Shown piece after piece: positions 53,994 through 63,201 of a DNA stretch of 64,000 nucleotides (positions are counted from its first letter, which is position 1; each line of letters opens with the position of its first letter). Source of the DNA: Bradyrhizobium sp. 21 (GTDB taxonomy: Bacteria > Pseudomonadota > Alphaproteobacteria > Rhizobiales > Xanthobacteraceae); the NCBI RefSeq assembly GCF_023073335.1, contig NZ_JADPJG010000028.1, forward strand, positions 88,130-152,129. The letters are read 5' to 3'. The translations under genes were made by a program, and so were the position numbers. The notes beneath the pieces are model-generated. The model did not search any database, was not told where the DNA came from, and saw nothing but the letters and a program-made list of their open reading frames with translations.

Positions 53994-55187
53994 TCACCGC
54001 ATCGTCGCGAGCTGCACCGCCAACGCACACGCGCGATCATATTCGTCGAGATTGATCCACTCGTCGATCGTGTGCGCCTCGTTCTGCCCCGCGCCGAAGG
54101 TTACGGTCGGAACGCCGTGGCGCACCATCCAGTTCGCATCCAGCCCGCCATTGGCGGCGCGGACGTTCGGCGTGCCGCCGACCGCGGACACAGCCTCTAT
54201 CGCACGTTTCACGACCGGCAGGTTCTCCTTCATGCGGAACGGAAAATAGTCGGTCTCCGCCTTGAACTTGACCTTGCCGGATTTGCCCTGCGCGTTCGTC
54301 ACCTTCTTGGCCGCCTTCTCGAACGCGGCCTTGTAGGCCTTGGTGATCTCCTTGAAGAACTTTCCGTCATGGCTGCGGCTTTCGCCGCGCACATGGACGT
54401 AGTCGGTGACGACATTGGTGGCATCGCCGGCCGGGCGGCCCTCGCCGCCGGTGACGGGGCCGACATTGCTGGTGCCTTGTTGTTTGCCCTTCACCACCTT
54501 GCCGAACCAGCCGCCGGCCTTCACGTCGGCGAGCGCGAGCGCCATGATCATGGTCGAGGAGATGCCGCGCTCCGGTGCGACGCCGGCATGCGAGGCGCGG
54601 CCAAGAATCTCGACGGTCCAGCGATCGGCGCCGACGGCGCCGATGACGACGTTGGAAGCCGCGCCGCCGTCATAGTTGAACGCCATCACTGGCGAGCCGA
54701 GCTCGTCGAGCTTGACGTGGCGCGCGCCGTAGAGCCCGCTCTCCTCGCGCACGCAAAACAGCAGCGTGATCGGCGGATGGTCGAGCTTCTGCTTTTCGAG
54801 TTCGGCGGCCAGTGTCACCAGCACGCCGCAGCCGCAGCGATTGTCGCCGCCGAGCGCGGTCTTGGCCTCGTTGACGATCTTGCGCCCGGATTTCTTGGGC
54901 TTGGCGCCGGCGCAGAGCGGCACGGTGTCCATGTGGGTCATGAACATGATGCGCGGCTGGTTGTGCAGCGCGCCGCGGCCGGGCAGGTCGACGATGAGGT
55001 TGCCGGTCTCGGTCGGCACGGGAATGCGTGTATTGGCGTCGTCGAGCCGAATCGCTTTCGCCGGCACGCCGCTTTCCTTCAGCGCGGCCGTGAGCTCCCG
55101 CCCGATCGCTGCCTCCTGTCCGGTGACGCCTTCGACAGCGAGGAAGCGCATGAGGCGGTCGGTGGCGGCTTTGGTGTCGACAGGCAT
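53994..55187 (-). CDS. M20-family metallopeptidase (PepT-like)
   Basis: A 397-residue zinc peptidase. FMTHMDTVPLCAG, GGDNRCGCGVLV and REESGLYGARH contain the metal ligands and catalytic Glu. The middle lid domain is of the normal size, with a Lys-rich insert (EKAAKKVTNAQGKSGKVK). Probably cytoplasmic, cleaving short peptides or N-acyl compounds. It lies 24 bases after the MFS gene on the same strand, likely one transcript. Confidence 0.88.
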   Translation of the reverse strand: MPVDTKAATDRLMRFLAVEGVTGQEAAIGRELTAALKESGVPAKAIRLDDANTRIPVPTETGNLIVDLPGRGALHNQPRIMFMTHMDTVPLCAGAKPKKSGRKIVNEAKTALGGDNRCGCGVLVTLAAELEKQKLDHPPITLLFCVREESGLYGARHVKLDELGSPVMAFNYDGGAASNVVIGAVGADRWTVEILGRASHAGVAPERGISSTMIMALALADVKAGGWFGKVVKGKQQGTSNVGPVTGGEGRPAGDATNVVTDYVHVRGESRSHDGKFFKEITKAYKAAFEKAAKKVTNAQGKSGKVKFKAETDYFPFRMKENLPVVKRAIEAVSAVGGTPNVRAANGGLDANWMVRHGVPTVTFGAGQNEAHTIDEWINLDEYDRACALAVQLATMR

Positions 55188-55211
55188 GAGATGTCCCCTT
55201 GATGCACGGCT

Positions 55212-56465
55212 CTACTCTATCGCCGCTCTTGGCGAGGTATAGATCAAAAAGATCAGCGCGCCGATGCCAAGCATGGCTGCCATGAACAGCAGCACCGCCG
55301 GCAGCCCGGCAAGCGCCGCCACCGCGCCGGTGATCGACTGCATCAGCGCGGCGCCGAGGAAGAAGGCGAGATTGATCGCGGCGAGCGCCTTGCCCGCCAC
55401 TTGCGCGTCGACCAGCTGACGCGACATGCCGAACAGCAGCGGCTGCGCAGAGGTGGCGAGCCCGATGAGCACGAACAGCACGAGGTCGTATTGCGGCGGC
55501 ATCACGGGCACACCCCACAGCACGGAGACCAAATAGTGCGGCGCCCCTAACGCCATCAGCGCCAGCAGCAATGCCCCGACCAGGTGCGTTCCCGCCACCA
55601 GCCCGCGGCGGCGGCCGATCCTGCGGTCGATCATACCGATCAGAAGTGGACCGGCGATCATCGCCAGCGTGAAGGCGCCGAGCTGGTTGCCGGCCTCGAC
55701 CCGGGTCAAGCCCTTGACCTGCATCAGCCATGGCCCGCCCCAGAGGCCGCGCAGCACCAGCGAGGTCGCAAGCGACACCAGCGCCAGCGCGATCAGGCCG
55801 CGCAAGGGCCGCGACAGTCCGAGCCTGAGCACCTCGATCATCTGCGACAGCGGCGAAGATTCGTCCTTGTGCTCGGCCGGCTGGCCCGGCACCAGCACGA
55901 ACACGGCAAACGCCACCACGATGCCGCCGAGGCCTGCGATCCAGAACCCGGCGCGCCAGCCATAAGTGTCGACCACGAAGGCGAGCGGGCTCGACGACAA
56001 CAGCATGCCGATATTGCCGATCGAGAGGATCGCGCCCGACCACAGCCCGAAACGCGCGGCCGACAATTGCTTGGCCGCCAGCGTCATCGGGCACATCAGC
56101 ATGCCGGAGGTCGCAACGCCCAGCAGCACCTGTCCGACCGCAAAGCTTTCGGGCCCCGTCGCAAAGCCCGACGCGATGGCGCCGACCACGGTTCCCGCCA
56201 GCAGGCTCAGCGACACCGGCCGTACGCCAAAGCGGTCCATCGCAGCCCCGACTGGAATCTGAGCGGCCGCGAAGGCGAACGGATAGACCGAGGTGAGGCT
56301 CGCCAGCGCCTGCGGCTCAATGTGGAAATCCGCCGCCATCAGATCCAGGCTGACCGCGGGGATGGTGCGCAGCAAGGTCGAGAGCATGTGCCCGCAGGCA
56401 AGCGCGAGCAACGCGAGGATCAGCGCGCGGGTGGCTCCCGCGGCGTTGGTGGCGTCGGTGGTCAT
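55212..56465 (-). CDS. MFS transporter (CynX/NimT-like)
   Basis: A 417-residue twelve-helix transporter. The short loop GAAMDRFGVRPV, the segment ISRR-like GMIDRRIGRRRGL in the second half, and overall spacing fit the cyanate/nitroimidazole-type MFS group, although the substrate may be an organic acid or an N-acyl amino acid given the neighbours. First gene of the run MFS, M20, enolase-superfamily enzyme, M20D. Divergent from the xylulokinase-like gene. Confidence 0.83.
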   Translation of the reverse strand: MTTDATNAAGATRALILALLALACGHMLSTLLRTIPAVSLDLMAADFHIEPQALASLTSVYPFAFAAAQIPVGAAMDRFGVRPVSLSLLAGTVVGAIASGFATGPESFAVGQVLLGVATSGMLMCPMTLAAKQLSAARFGLWSGAILSIGNIGMLLSSSPLAFVVDTYGWRAGFWIAGLGGIVVAFAVFVLVPGQPAEHKDESSPLSQMIEVLRLGLSRPLRGLIALALVSLATSLVLRGLWGGPWLMQVKGLTRVEAGNQLGAFTLAMIAGPLLIGMIDRRIGRRRGLVAGTHLVGALLLALMALGAPHYLVSVLWGVPVMPPQYDLVLFVLIGLATSAQPLLFGMSRQLVDAQVAGKALAAINLAFFLGAALMQSITGAVAALAGLPAVLLFMAAMLGIGALIFLIYTSPRAAIE

Positions 56466-56552
56466 GAGCGTTGCGTCCCCGGCAGGTTTCGGGTGGGGTT
56501 ACATGATTGGCTGGCGCATGCCAACATCGGGAGCGCCATGCCCGCAATGTCA

Positions 56553-56660
56553 TGGACGTGCAGGATCTTGGACGCGCAGGATTCTGGACGCGCAGGATTC
56601 TGGACGCGCAGGATCCCGGACGCGCAAGACCCTGGATGCGCAAGACCCTGGATGCGTAAG
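56553..56660. repeat. 16-bp tandem repeat, about 6.75 copies
   Basis: Six full units and a partial seventh, each of the form TGGACGCGCAGGATTC with drift (TGGATGCGCAAGACCC in the last ones), exactly 16 bases apart. 16 is not a multiple of three, so the array is non-coding. It ends 12 bases before the start codon of the xylulokinase-like gene and lies in the divergent promoter region. Confidence 0.9.
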
Positions 56661-56672
56661 GCAAGTGGCATC

Positions 56673-58118
56673 ATGTATCTCGGCATCGACCTCGGCACGT
56701 CTGCCGTCAAAACCGTTCTGGTCGACGACGCGCAGCGCGTGGTGGCGAGCCGTAGCCGGTCGCTGACCATCAGTTCGCCGCGTCCCGGCCATAGCGAGCA
56801 GGACCCGTCGCAGTGGATCGAGGCCACGTTCGCGACGCTGGACGCCTTGAAGGCAGATCACGCGCGCGAGTTGGCCGCCGTCGAGGGCATCGGCTTGTCG
56901 GGACAGATGCACGGCGCAACGCTGCTCGACGCTGGTCACACGCCGTTGCGACCCTGCATTCTCTGGAATGACGGACGGTCTTTCGCGGAATGCGCCGAAC
57001 TGGAACAGCGCTGGCCCGCCCTGCGAACGACGACAGGCAACAAGGCAATGCCGGGATTCACCGCACCAAAACTGCTGTGGGTCGCCAGGCACGAACCGGA
57101 GATTTTCGCCGCCACCACGCTTGTGCTGCAGCCAAAGGCCTATCTGCGCCTGGTGCTGACGGGCGAGGCGATCGAGGATGTCTCGGACGCCTCGGGTTCG
57201 CTGTGGCTCGATGTTATCAGCCGCGATTGGTCGGATGAGGGGCTCGCCGCGACCGCTCTGTCGCGCCGGCAGATGCCGCGTCTGGTCGAGGGCTGCGCGC
57301 CGTCGGCACGGCTGCGCAGCGAGATGGCGCAGCGCTGGGGCATGAGCAGACGGCCGATGATCGCAGGCGGGGCCGGCGACAATCCAGCGGGCGCCGTCGG
57401 CATCGGCGCCATCAATCCAGGCGCAGCCTTCATTTCGCTCGGAACCTCCGGCGCATTGCTGGTGCCGACCGATACGATCGCGGCCAACCCGGAGCGCGTG
57501 GTCCACACCTTCTGTCACGCCGTTCCCGACCGGTGGATTCAAGCCGGCGCGATCCTCTCGGCGGCATCGTGCCTCGCCTGGATCGCGCGGCTGCTGGGGA
57601 CTGCCGAGGCCGATCTGCTGGCGCCGCTCGGGTCGCATCCGAGGGCGCCGTCGCCGGTCAGCTTCCTGCCGTATCTCTCCGGCGAACGCACCCCGCACGA
57701 TGATCCCGAAGTGCGCGGCATGCTCGACGGGCTCAGTCACGCCACCGATCGTGACGCCATCGTGCAAGCCGTGCTCGAAGGCGTTGCCTTCGCGCTGGCG
57801 GATTGCCGGGACGCGCTTGCGGAAACCGGACTTGTCATCGCGGAGGCGGATGCCATCGGCGGTGGCGCACGGTCGCGATTCTGGCTTTCGGTGCTGGCCA
57901 ATGTCCTGAACATGCCCATCCATCGCTTTGCCGACGGCGAGACGGGCGCCGCGTTTGGTGCGGCGCGGCTCGGTCGCCTCGCCGTCACCGGGGAGGCGAT
58001 CGAGGCCGTCTGCACCAGGCCACGTCGCGTCGAGACGTTCGCGCCCGACCGCGCGCTTGCGCAGGCCTACGCCGCGCGGCTGCCGGAATGGCGCCGCCTG
58101 TACCGGCCGCGGCGCTGA
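56673..58118 (+). CDS. xylB: FGGY-family carbohydrate kinase (xylulokinase-like)
   Basis: A 481-residue sugar kinase. The N-terminal ATP site YLGIDLGTSAVKTVLVD, GLSGQMHGATLLD with substrate contacts, ILWNDGRS, and the catalytic Asp in GGAGDNPAGAVG are as in xylulokinase. ATG 56673 gives the usual N-terminus; an in-frame ATG seven codons earlier lies in the tandem repeat. Followed by a CUT2 importer, so xylulose, ribulose or a related pentulose or polyol is likely. Confidence 0.88.
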   Translation: MYLGIDLGTSAVKTVLVDDAQRVVASRSRSLTISSPRPGHSEQDPSQWIEATFATLDALKADHARELAAVEGIGLSGQMHGATLLDAGHTPLRPCILWNDGRSFAECAELEQRWPALRTTTGNKAMPGFTAPKLLWVARHEPEIFAATTLVLQPKAYLRLVLTGEAIEDVSDASGSLWLDVISRDWSDEGLAATALSRRQMPRLVEGCAPSARLRSEMAQRWGMSRRPMIAGGAGDNPAGAVGIGAINPGAAFISLGTSGALLVPTDTIAANPERVVHTFCHAVPDRWIQAGAILSAASCLAWIARLLGTAEADLLAPLGSHPRAPSPVSFLPYLSGERTPHDDPEVRGMLDGLSHATDRDAIVQAVLEGVAFALADCRDALAETGLVIAEADAIGGGARSRFWLSVLANVLNMPIHRFADGETGAAFGAARLGRLAVTGEAIEAVCTRPRRVETFAPDRALAQAYAARLPEWRRLYRPRR

Positions 58119-58361
58119 TCGCGATCCACAAAGCATCGCGACCGATCATGCAGATGGTGCGCGATGATGTGGCGAAGAAAAGGCATCACGCCCGGGATCG
58201 GTTCCGGTTGCAAAAGATAAATCCGCGCCCGGCGGTGCATCGGCTCGCGGGAGGTATTGCCCTGTGCCGCGGCCTTTTGTTTAATGGCCCCACGCGCGCC
58301 AGGGACCGAATGAGACGCGTGTGAGATGCGATGCCGCCACTGGCCGCGTCGGGGAGGTGTG

Positions 58362-59897
58362 ATGAGCGAGCCCATCCTCGAGATGCGCCGGGTCTCCAAA
58401 TCGTTTTTCAGCATCAAGGCGCTGCGCGACGTCGACCTCACCGTCTACGCCGGCGAGATCCACGCCTTGATGGGCGAGAACGGCGCCGGCAAATCCACCC
58501 TGATGAAGATCCTGTCGGGCGCCTACCGGCCGGACCCGGGCAGCGAAATCCGTATCGACGGCCAGTCGGTGCAGATCAGCGGCCCGCTCGGCGGCCGCGC
58601 GGCCGGCATCGCGATCATCTATCAGGAACTCTCGCTCGCCCCCAATCTGAGCGTTGCGGAGAACATCTATCTCGGTCGCGAGGTCTCCCGCGGCGGCTTG
58701 CTGGCGCGCGAGGCGATGCAGGCCGCCGTCGGTCCGATCCTTGCGCGGCTCGGCGCGGATTTCACGCCGCAGACGCAGGTCGCCAATCTCTCGATGGGCC
58801 AGCGCCAACTGGTCGAGATCGCGCGCGCGCTGCACGCCCGCTCCAGGATCCTGATCATGGACGAACCGACCACCGCGCTGTCGGCCGGTGAGAGCGAAAG
58901 GCTGTTCGCGCTGATCCGCCAGCTGCGCGCCGAAGGTCTCGCCATCATCTATATCTCGCATCGCATGGACGAGGTCTATGCGCTCGGCGATCGCGTCACG
59001 GTGCTGCGCGACGGCACGCTGGTCGGTTCGCTCGACAAGGGCGACATCCGCGCCGACACCATCGTCCGGATGATGGTGGGACGCGACGTCTCCTCCTTCT
59101 ACAAGAAGGAGCATGATCCCAGGAACGATTCCAACGCGCGGCAGGGCGCGCCCGTGCTCGCGGCCGTCGACATCGCCGACGGCAGGCGCGTCAAGGGATG
59201 TTCGCTGACGGTGCATGCGGGCGAGGTCGTCGGTCTTGCCGGCCTGGTCGGCGCCGGCCGCACCGAGCTTGCGCATCTCATCATCGGCGCTGTGCCCATG
59301 ATCTCCGGCCATGTCGAGATCGAGGGCCGCGCGGTCCGCATCCGCACGCCCGGCGAGGCGCTGGACGCGGGCATTGCCTACCTCACCGAGGACAGAAAGG
59401 CGCTCGGCCTGTTCCTCGACATGTCCTGCCTCGACAACATCAATCTCGCGGTGCTGGGCCGGGATGCGAAATTCGGCGGCATCCTCGATCGCGACAAGGC
59501 CCGCGACCGCGCCAAGCGGGCGTTCGCGGGGCTCGGCATCCGTGCCGCGAATGTCGGTGTTCCCGTCGGCGGGCTCTCCGGCGGCAATCAGCAGAAGGTG
59601 CTGCTGTCGCGGCTGCTCGCGATCGGCCCGAAAATCCTGATCCTGGACGAGCCGACGCGCGGCGTCGACGTCGGCGCCAAGTCCGAGATTTATTCCATCA
59701 TCGACAACCTCGCGAAGTCGGGCACCGCGGTTCTCGTCATCTCGTCGGACTTGCCCGAGATCATCGGCATCTGCGACCGCGTCGTCGTGATGCGCGCCGG
59801 GCAGATCGCCGGCCAGATCCGGCGGGACGCGACATCGCCGCTCAGTCAGGAGGAGATCATGGCACTCGCCACCGGGACGGAGCAGCTCGATGCCTGA
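58362..59897 (+). CDS. CUT2 sugar ABC transporter ATP-binding protein
   Basis: RbsA/XylG-type ATPase of 511 residues with two domains. The first has GENGAGKSTLM, LSMGQRQ and ILIMDEPTT, the second the modified GLVGAGRTELA, LSGGNQQ and ILDEPTRGVD. The start is set by GGGGAGG six bases upstream. The 243 bases after xylB hold no gene and may contain a second promoter. Overlaps the permease gene by eight bases. Confidence 0.93.
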   Translation: MSEPILEMRRVSKSFFSIKALRDVDLTVYAGEIHALMGENGAGKSTLMKILSGAYRPDPGSEIRIDGQSVQISGPLGGRAAGIAIIYQELSLAPNLSVAENIYLGREVSRGGLLAREAMQAAVGPILARLGADFTPQTQVANLSMGQRQLVEIARALHARSRILIMDEPTTALSAGESERLFALIRQLRAEGLAIIYISHRMDEVYALGDRVTVLRDGTLVGSLDKGDIRADTIVRMMVGRDVSSFYKKEHDPRNDSNARQGAPVLAAVDIADGRRVKGCSLTVHAGEVVGLAGLVGAGRTELAHLIIGAVPMISGHVEIEGRAVRIRTPGEALDAGIAYLTEDRKALGLFLDMSCLDNINLAVLGRDAKFGGILDRDKARDRAKRAFAGLGIRAANVGVPVGGLSGGNQQKVLLSRLLAIGPKILILDEPTRGVDVGAKSEIYSIIDNLAKSGTAVLVISSDLPEIIGICDRVVVMRAGQIAGQIRRDATSPLSQEEIMALATGTEQLDA

Positions 59898-60945
59898 GAA
59901 CGGCGCTTCCGCCAATGCCGCCACGACCAAAGCCGCCACCGCCGCCTCCGGTCTTGCCGCCGCGCAGGAGACGAAGCGGCAACGTACCCGGACGATCATT
60001 CGCGCGGTCGGCATGCTGCCGGTGCTGCTGTTGCTCTGCATCGGCTTTCACGTCCTGTCTGACGGCCGCTTCTTCACCGGTCAGAACATCGGCATCGTGG
60101 TGCAGCAGTCCGCGGTCAATACCGTGCTGGCCGCAGGCATGACCTTTGTCATCCTTACCGGCGGCATCGACCTCTCGGTCGGCTCCATCCTGGCGGCCTC
60201 TGCGATGGCCGGGTTGATTATCTCCAAATTCCCCGACCTCGGAGTGCTGTGGTTGCCGGCCGCGGTGCTCACCGGCGCCGTCTTCGGCGTTCTCAATGGC
60301 GCCTTGATTGCGCTGCTGCGCCTGCCGCCCTTCATCGTCACGCTGGGGTCGTTGACTGCCGTCCGCGGTGCGGCGCGCCTGCTCGGCGCCGACACCACGG
60401 TGTTCAATCCGTCGATCCCCTATGCCTTCATCGGCAACGGCGCGGTGACGCTCGTTCCCGGCGTCGTGTCGATACCCTGGCTCTGGGTGATCGCCTTGCT
60501 GGTCATCCTGGTGTCGTGGCTGGTGCTCAAGCGCACCGTGCTCGGGGTGCACATCTATGCGGTCGGCGGCAACGAGAGCGCGGCGCGGCTCGCCGGCATC
60601 AAGGTCTGGGCTGTGCTTATCTTCGTCTACGGCGTGTCCGGCCTGCTCGCCGGCCTCGGCGGCGCCATGCAGGCGGCGCGCCTCTACGCCGCCAACGGCC
60701 TGCAACTCGGCCAGTCCTACGAGCTCGACGCCATCACTGCGGTGATCCTGGGTGGCACCTCCTTTGTCGGCGGCATCGGCTCGATCTGGGGAACGCTGGT
60801 CGGCGCGCTGATCATCGCCGTGTTGTCGAACGGCCTCATCCTGATTGGCGTGTCCGACGTCTGGCAATATGTGATCAAGGGCCTGGTGATCATCGGCGCG
60901 GTGGCGCTGGACCGCTATCGGCTGCAGGGCTCGGCGCGCACGTAA
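59890..60945 (+). CDS. CUT2 sugar ABC transporter permease
   Basis: RbsC-like permease of 351 residues. A Thr/Ala/Gln-rich cytoplasmic N-terminus of about 36 residues precedes the first helix; ILTGGIDLSVGSILA and GGNESAARLAGIKVW are family motifs. It overlaps the ATPase gene (translational coupling). Second CUT2 permease in the window, distinct from the one at 39970. Confidence 0.92.
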   Translation: MPENGASANAATTKAATAASGLAAAQETKRQRTRTIIRAVGMLPVLLLLCIGFHVLSDGRFFTGQNIGIVVQQSAVNTVLAAGMTFVILTGGIDLSVGSILAASAMAGLIISKFPDLGVLWLPAAVLTGAVFGVLNGALIALLRLPPFIVTLGSLTAVRGAARLLGADTTVFNPSIPYAFIGNGAVTLVPGVVSIPWLWVIALLVILVSWLVLKRTVLGVHIYAVGGNESAARLAGIKVWAVLIFVYGVSGLLAGLGGAMQAARLYAANGLQLGQSYELDAITAVILGGTSFVGGIGSIWGTLVGALIIAVLSNGLILIGVSDVWQYVIKGLVIIGAVALDRYRLQGSART

Positions 60946-61011
60946 AATCAGAGATCCGTCACGGCAACTGGTCGCCGCGCCGGAGCTTCAAACAGACCAG
61001 GGAGGAAGCCA

Positions 61012-61959
61012 ATGTTGAAGTCGATCTCGTTTGCCGGCGCCGCGATGGCGCTCGTCCTGAGCTCTGCGCCGTCCTTCGCCAAGGAGCTCAAGTCGATCGG
61101 CATTTCGCTGGGCTCGCTCGGCAACCCGTTCTTCGTCGCGTTGTCGAAGGGCGCCGAATTCGAGGCCAGGAAGACCAATCCCAACGTCAAGATCACCACC
61201 GTCGGCTTCGAGTATGATCTCGGCAAGCAGGTCACCCAGATCGACAATTTCATCGCCGCCGGCGTCGACCTGATCCTGCTCAATCCCGGCGATCCCAAGG
61301 CGGTCGGCCCGGCGATCAAGAAGGCGCAGGCCGCCGGCATCGTCGTCGTTGCCGTCGACACCGCAGCCGAAGGTGCCGACGCCACGGTGACCACCAACAA
61401 CGTCCAGGCCGGCGAGATCTCCTGCCAGTACATCGTCGACAAGCTGGGGGGCAAAGGCGACGTGATCATCGAGAACGGCCCGCAGGTTTCCGCGGTAGTC
61501 GACCGCGTCGTCGGCTGCAAGAACGTGCTCGGCAAGAACCCCGGCATCAAGGTCCTGTCCAACGACCAGGACGGCAAGGGCTCGCGCGAAGGCGGCCTCA
61601 CGGTGGCGCAGGGCTATCTGACCCGCTTTGCCAAGATCGACGCCATCTTCGCCATCAACGATCCGCAGGCCATCGGCACCGACCTTGCCGCGCGCCAGCA
61701 GCAGCGCACCGGCATCGTCATCGCCGCGGTCGACGGCGCGCCCGACATCGAAGCAGCGCTGAAGGACCCGCAGGCGCAGCAGATCCAGGCCTCCGCCTCG
61801 CAGGACCCGTTCTTCATGGCTCGACGCGCCGTGCAGGTCGGCGTCAACATTCTCAACGGCCAGAGGCCGGCGTCCACCGTCGAGCTGCTGCCGTCGAAAC
61901 TGGTGACGCGCGACAATGTCGGCGACTACAAGGGCTGGACCTCGGACCGGTCGCAGTAA
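61012..61959 (+). CDS. CUT2 sugar ABC transporter substrate-binding protein
   Basis: A 315-residue periplasmic binding protein with signal peptide (cleavage near PSFA). The mature part starts KELKSIGISLGSLGNPFFVA, the ribose-binding-like fold. GGGAGG is eight bases before the ATG. Last gene of the xylB, ATPase, permease, binding-protein set. A CGCGGC/GCCGCG hairpin at 62008-62026 follows the operon. Confidence 0.92.
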   Translation: MLKSISFAGAAMALVLSSAPSFAKELKSIGISLGSLGNPFFVALSKGAEFEARKTNPNVKITTVGFEYDLGKQVTQIDNFIAAGVDLILLNPGDPKAVGPAIKKAQAAGIVVVAVDTAAEGADATVTTNNVQAGEISCQYIVDKLGGKGDVIIENGPQVSAVVDRVVGCKNVLGKNPGIKVLSNDQDGKGSREGGLTVAQGYLTRFAKIDAIFAINDPQAIGTDLAARQQQRTGIVIAAVDGAPDIEAALKDPQAQQIQASASQDPFFMARRAVQVGVNILNGQRPASTVELLPSKLVTRDNVGDYKGWTSDRSQ

Positions 61960-62029
61960 CGAGCGGGCTTGCGTGGTGCGGTGTTAACGGGGCGTGCAGC
62001 GGTTGACCGCGGCTGGGTCGGCCGCGCTC

Positions 62030-62083
62030 GCTCGTTAGGCTCATGATCTTGGGGTCATAGGTTCAAATCCTGTCTCCACGCGG
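62030..62083 (+). pseudogene. degenerate 3' half of an initiator-tRNA (fMet)-like sequence
   Basis: The stretch contains CTCATGA, an anticodon loop with CAU, and an intact T arm ATAGG TTCAAAT CCTGT. The segment GGTCATAGGTTCAAATCCT agrees with the 3' half of alphaproteobacterial tRNA-fMet. The anticodon stem is mismatched, the 5' half is not recognisable at proper spacing, and no CCA follows the acceptor strand. Best read as a tRNA remnant or attachment-site scar at the start of a lower-GC region. Confidence 0.6.
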
Positions 62084-62186
62084 CCCCACAGACTCCGGGA
62101 GCGCGGGCCACCGATGTCGGCTTGTGGAAGTGAATCGGTCGTCGCTATTCGCGCGCCGTACCGACCCTTTTGACCCCGAGCGGACA

Positions 62187-62411
62187 TTATCGCCTACGAA
62201 CAAGGCCCCGCTTCGTGCGTCTGCCGAGCCGCACGCTGTGTCGAACAAAGCCGCAGGCGGCGAGCAGGATAGTGAGAAGACCGATCTCCCAACGACCGGT
62301 AGCAAATAGAGCGATGCAAATCAGATAGACTAGGAAAAGCAGGACGGTCCAAGCTAGGGCAAACCCCAGATAGGTCCGTCCGGTTGGGATATTGCTCGTG
62401 TTATCCGCCAT
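62187..62411 (-). CDS. small membrane protein, 74 residues
   Basis: Two membrane helices (LGFALAWTVLLFLVYLICIA and IGLLTILLAACGF) and a basic C-terminus (RLGRRTKRGLVRRR). Third in a row of three small minus-strand membrane genes. Family not recognised; lower GC than the rest of the window. Likely accessory. Confidence 0.5.
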   Translation of the reverse strand: MADNTSNIPTGRTYLGFALAWTVLLFLVYLICIALFATGRWEIGLLTILLAACGFVRHSVRLGRRTKRGLVRRR

Positions 62412-62439
62412 GACGAAGTGCAGAATACCGGTAGTCTGG

Positions 62440-62718
62440 CTAAATTGGGTAGCGCCATTTCAAGGCGCGGCGCAGAAAGAGTAAAGCCACGATGATCGCC
62501 AGGGCGACAAACCAGAGGAAGGCCGGAACGGGCGAGTGATGGTGAATATGGGCGATATACAGCACGAGGGCCAACAGAATAGCTACGAGCGCGTTCGACA
62601 CCCAATATAGTGGTGAGCGGCTAAAATTAGTGGCTGTCAATTCGGCAGCTCGTTCACGCGCTTTTGCCGCGCGCCACCAACAAAAGCCCAAGAATGCAAG
62701 AGCGATAAGCCAGTTCAT
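62440..62718 (-). CDS. small membrane protein, 92 residues
   Basis: ATG 62718 is used: it falls ten bases after the upstream gene's stop, whereas the longer frame overlaps that gene. Three hydrophobic stretches (WLIALAFLGFCWW, SNALVAILLALVLYIAHI, FLWFVALAIIVALLF), with a polar segment between the first two. No known domain. Middle gene of the small membrane-protein run. Confidence 0.5.
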   Translation of the reverse strand: MNWLIALAFLGFCWWRAAKARERAAELTATNFSRSPLYWVSNALVAILLALVLYIAHIHHHSPVPAFLWFVALAIIVALLFLRRALKWRYPI

Positions 62719-62728
62719 TCCAGCACAA

Positions 62729-62929
62729 TCAATTGGCTTTGCGGCTTTCGTCTTCGAACGGCGGACGACTGAGATGCCTTGTGAGACGGCCTTCATTGCC
62801 CCACCCGTAGCGCTTAGCGAACGGGACGTACATAAGGCAGGCTAGGCCCAACGCTATCAATACCATAATCAGGTTGAGGCCGAGGAACACGTAGATGCTG
62901 GACGTGCCCCCGACGATGAGGACGAGCAT
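62729..62929 (-). CDS. small membrane protein, 66 residues
   Basis: Two adjacent hydrophobic segments (VLIVGGTSSIYVFLGLNLIM and LIALGLACLMYVPFA), then a hydrophilic basic tail (RLTRHLSRPPFEDESRK). First gene of the run; no ribosome site of strength is visible. Unknown function. The 272 bases upstream (62930-63201) contain no gene. Confidence 0.45.
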   Translation of the reverse strand: MLVLIVGGTSSIYVFLGLNLIMVLIALGLACLMYVPFAKRYGWGNEGRLTRHLSRPPFEDESRKAN

Positions 62930-63201
62930 AAGGGTGGAACGAATGCTGAAAGCCGAGATGCCCGCTAAGGTAGCACGAGGATGCTATTAGCTGGCAGCTC
63001 TCAGACGATTAGGGTTTGCAGATCATTAAGTCTGCTGCTGGCCCGTTGACGACCTTCGCGTACACGCCCGCTATGTCTGCCTCCAGGAGATAAGCCGACC
63101 CCAGGTCCAGTCGGTGCGGAAGTCAGCCTGACCCAAGGCAGACGTGCCCCGCTCGCTAGGCCGCATTGCGCTGAATGTATTAGCGGCGTTAAAGATACCT
63201 G

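Noticed and set aside
61993..62083. A complete tRNA gene with acceptor CGTGCAG/CTCCACG
   Set aside because: The acceptor strands match in six of seven pairs, but the D-arm region is about 16 bases too long, the anticodon stem is mismatched and no CCA follows; treated as a remnant.
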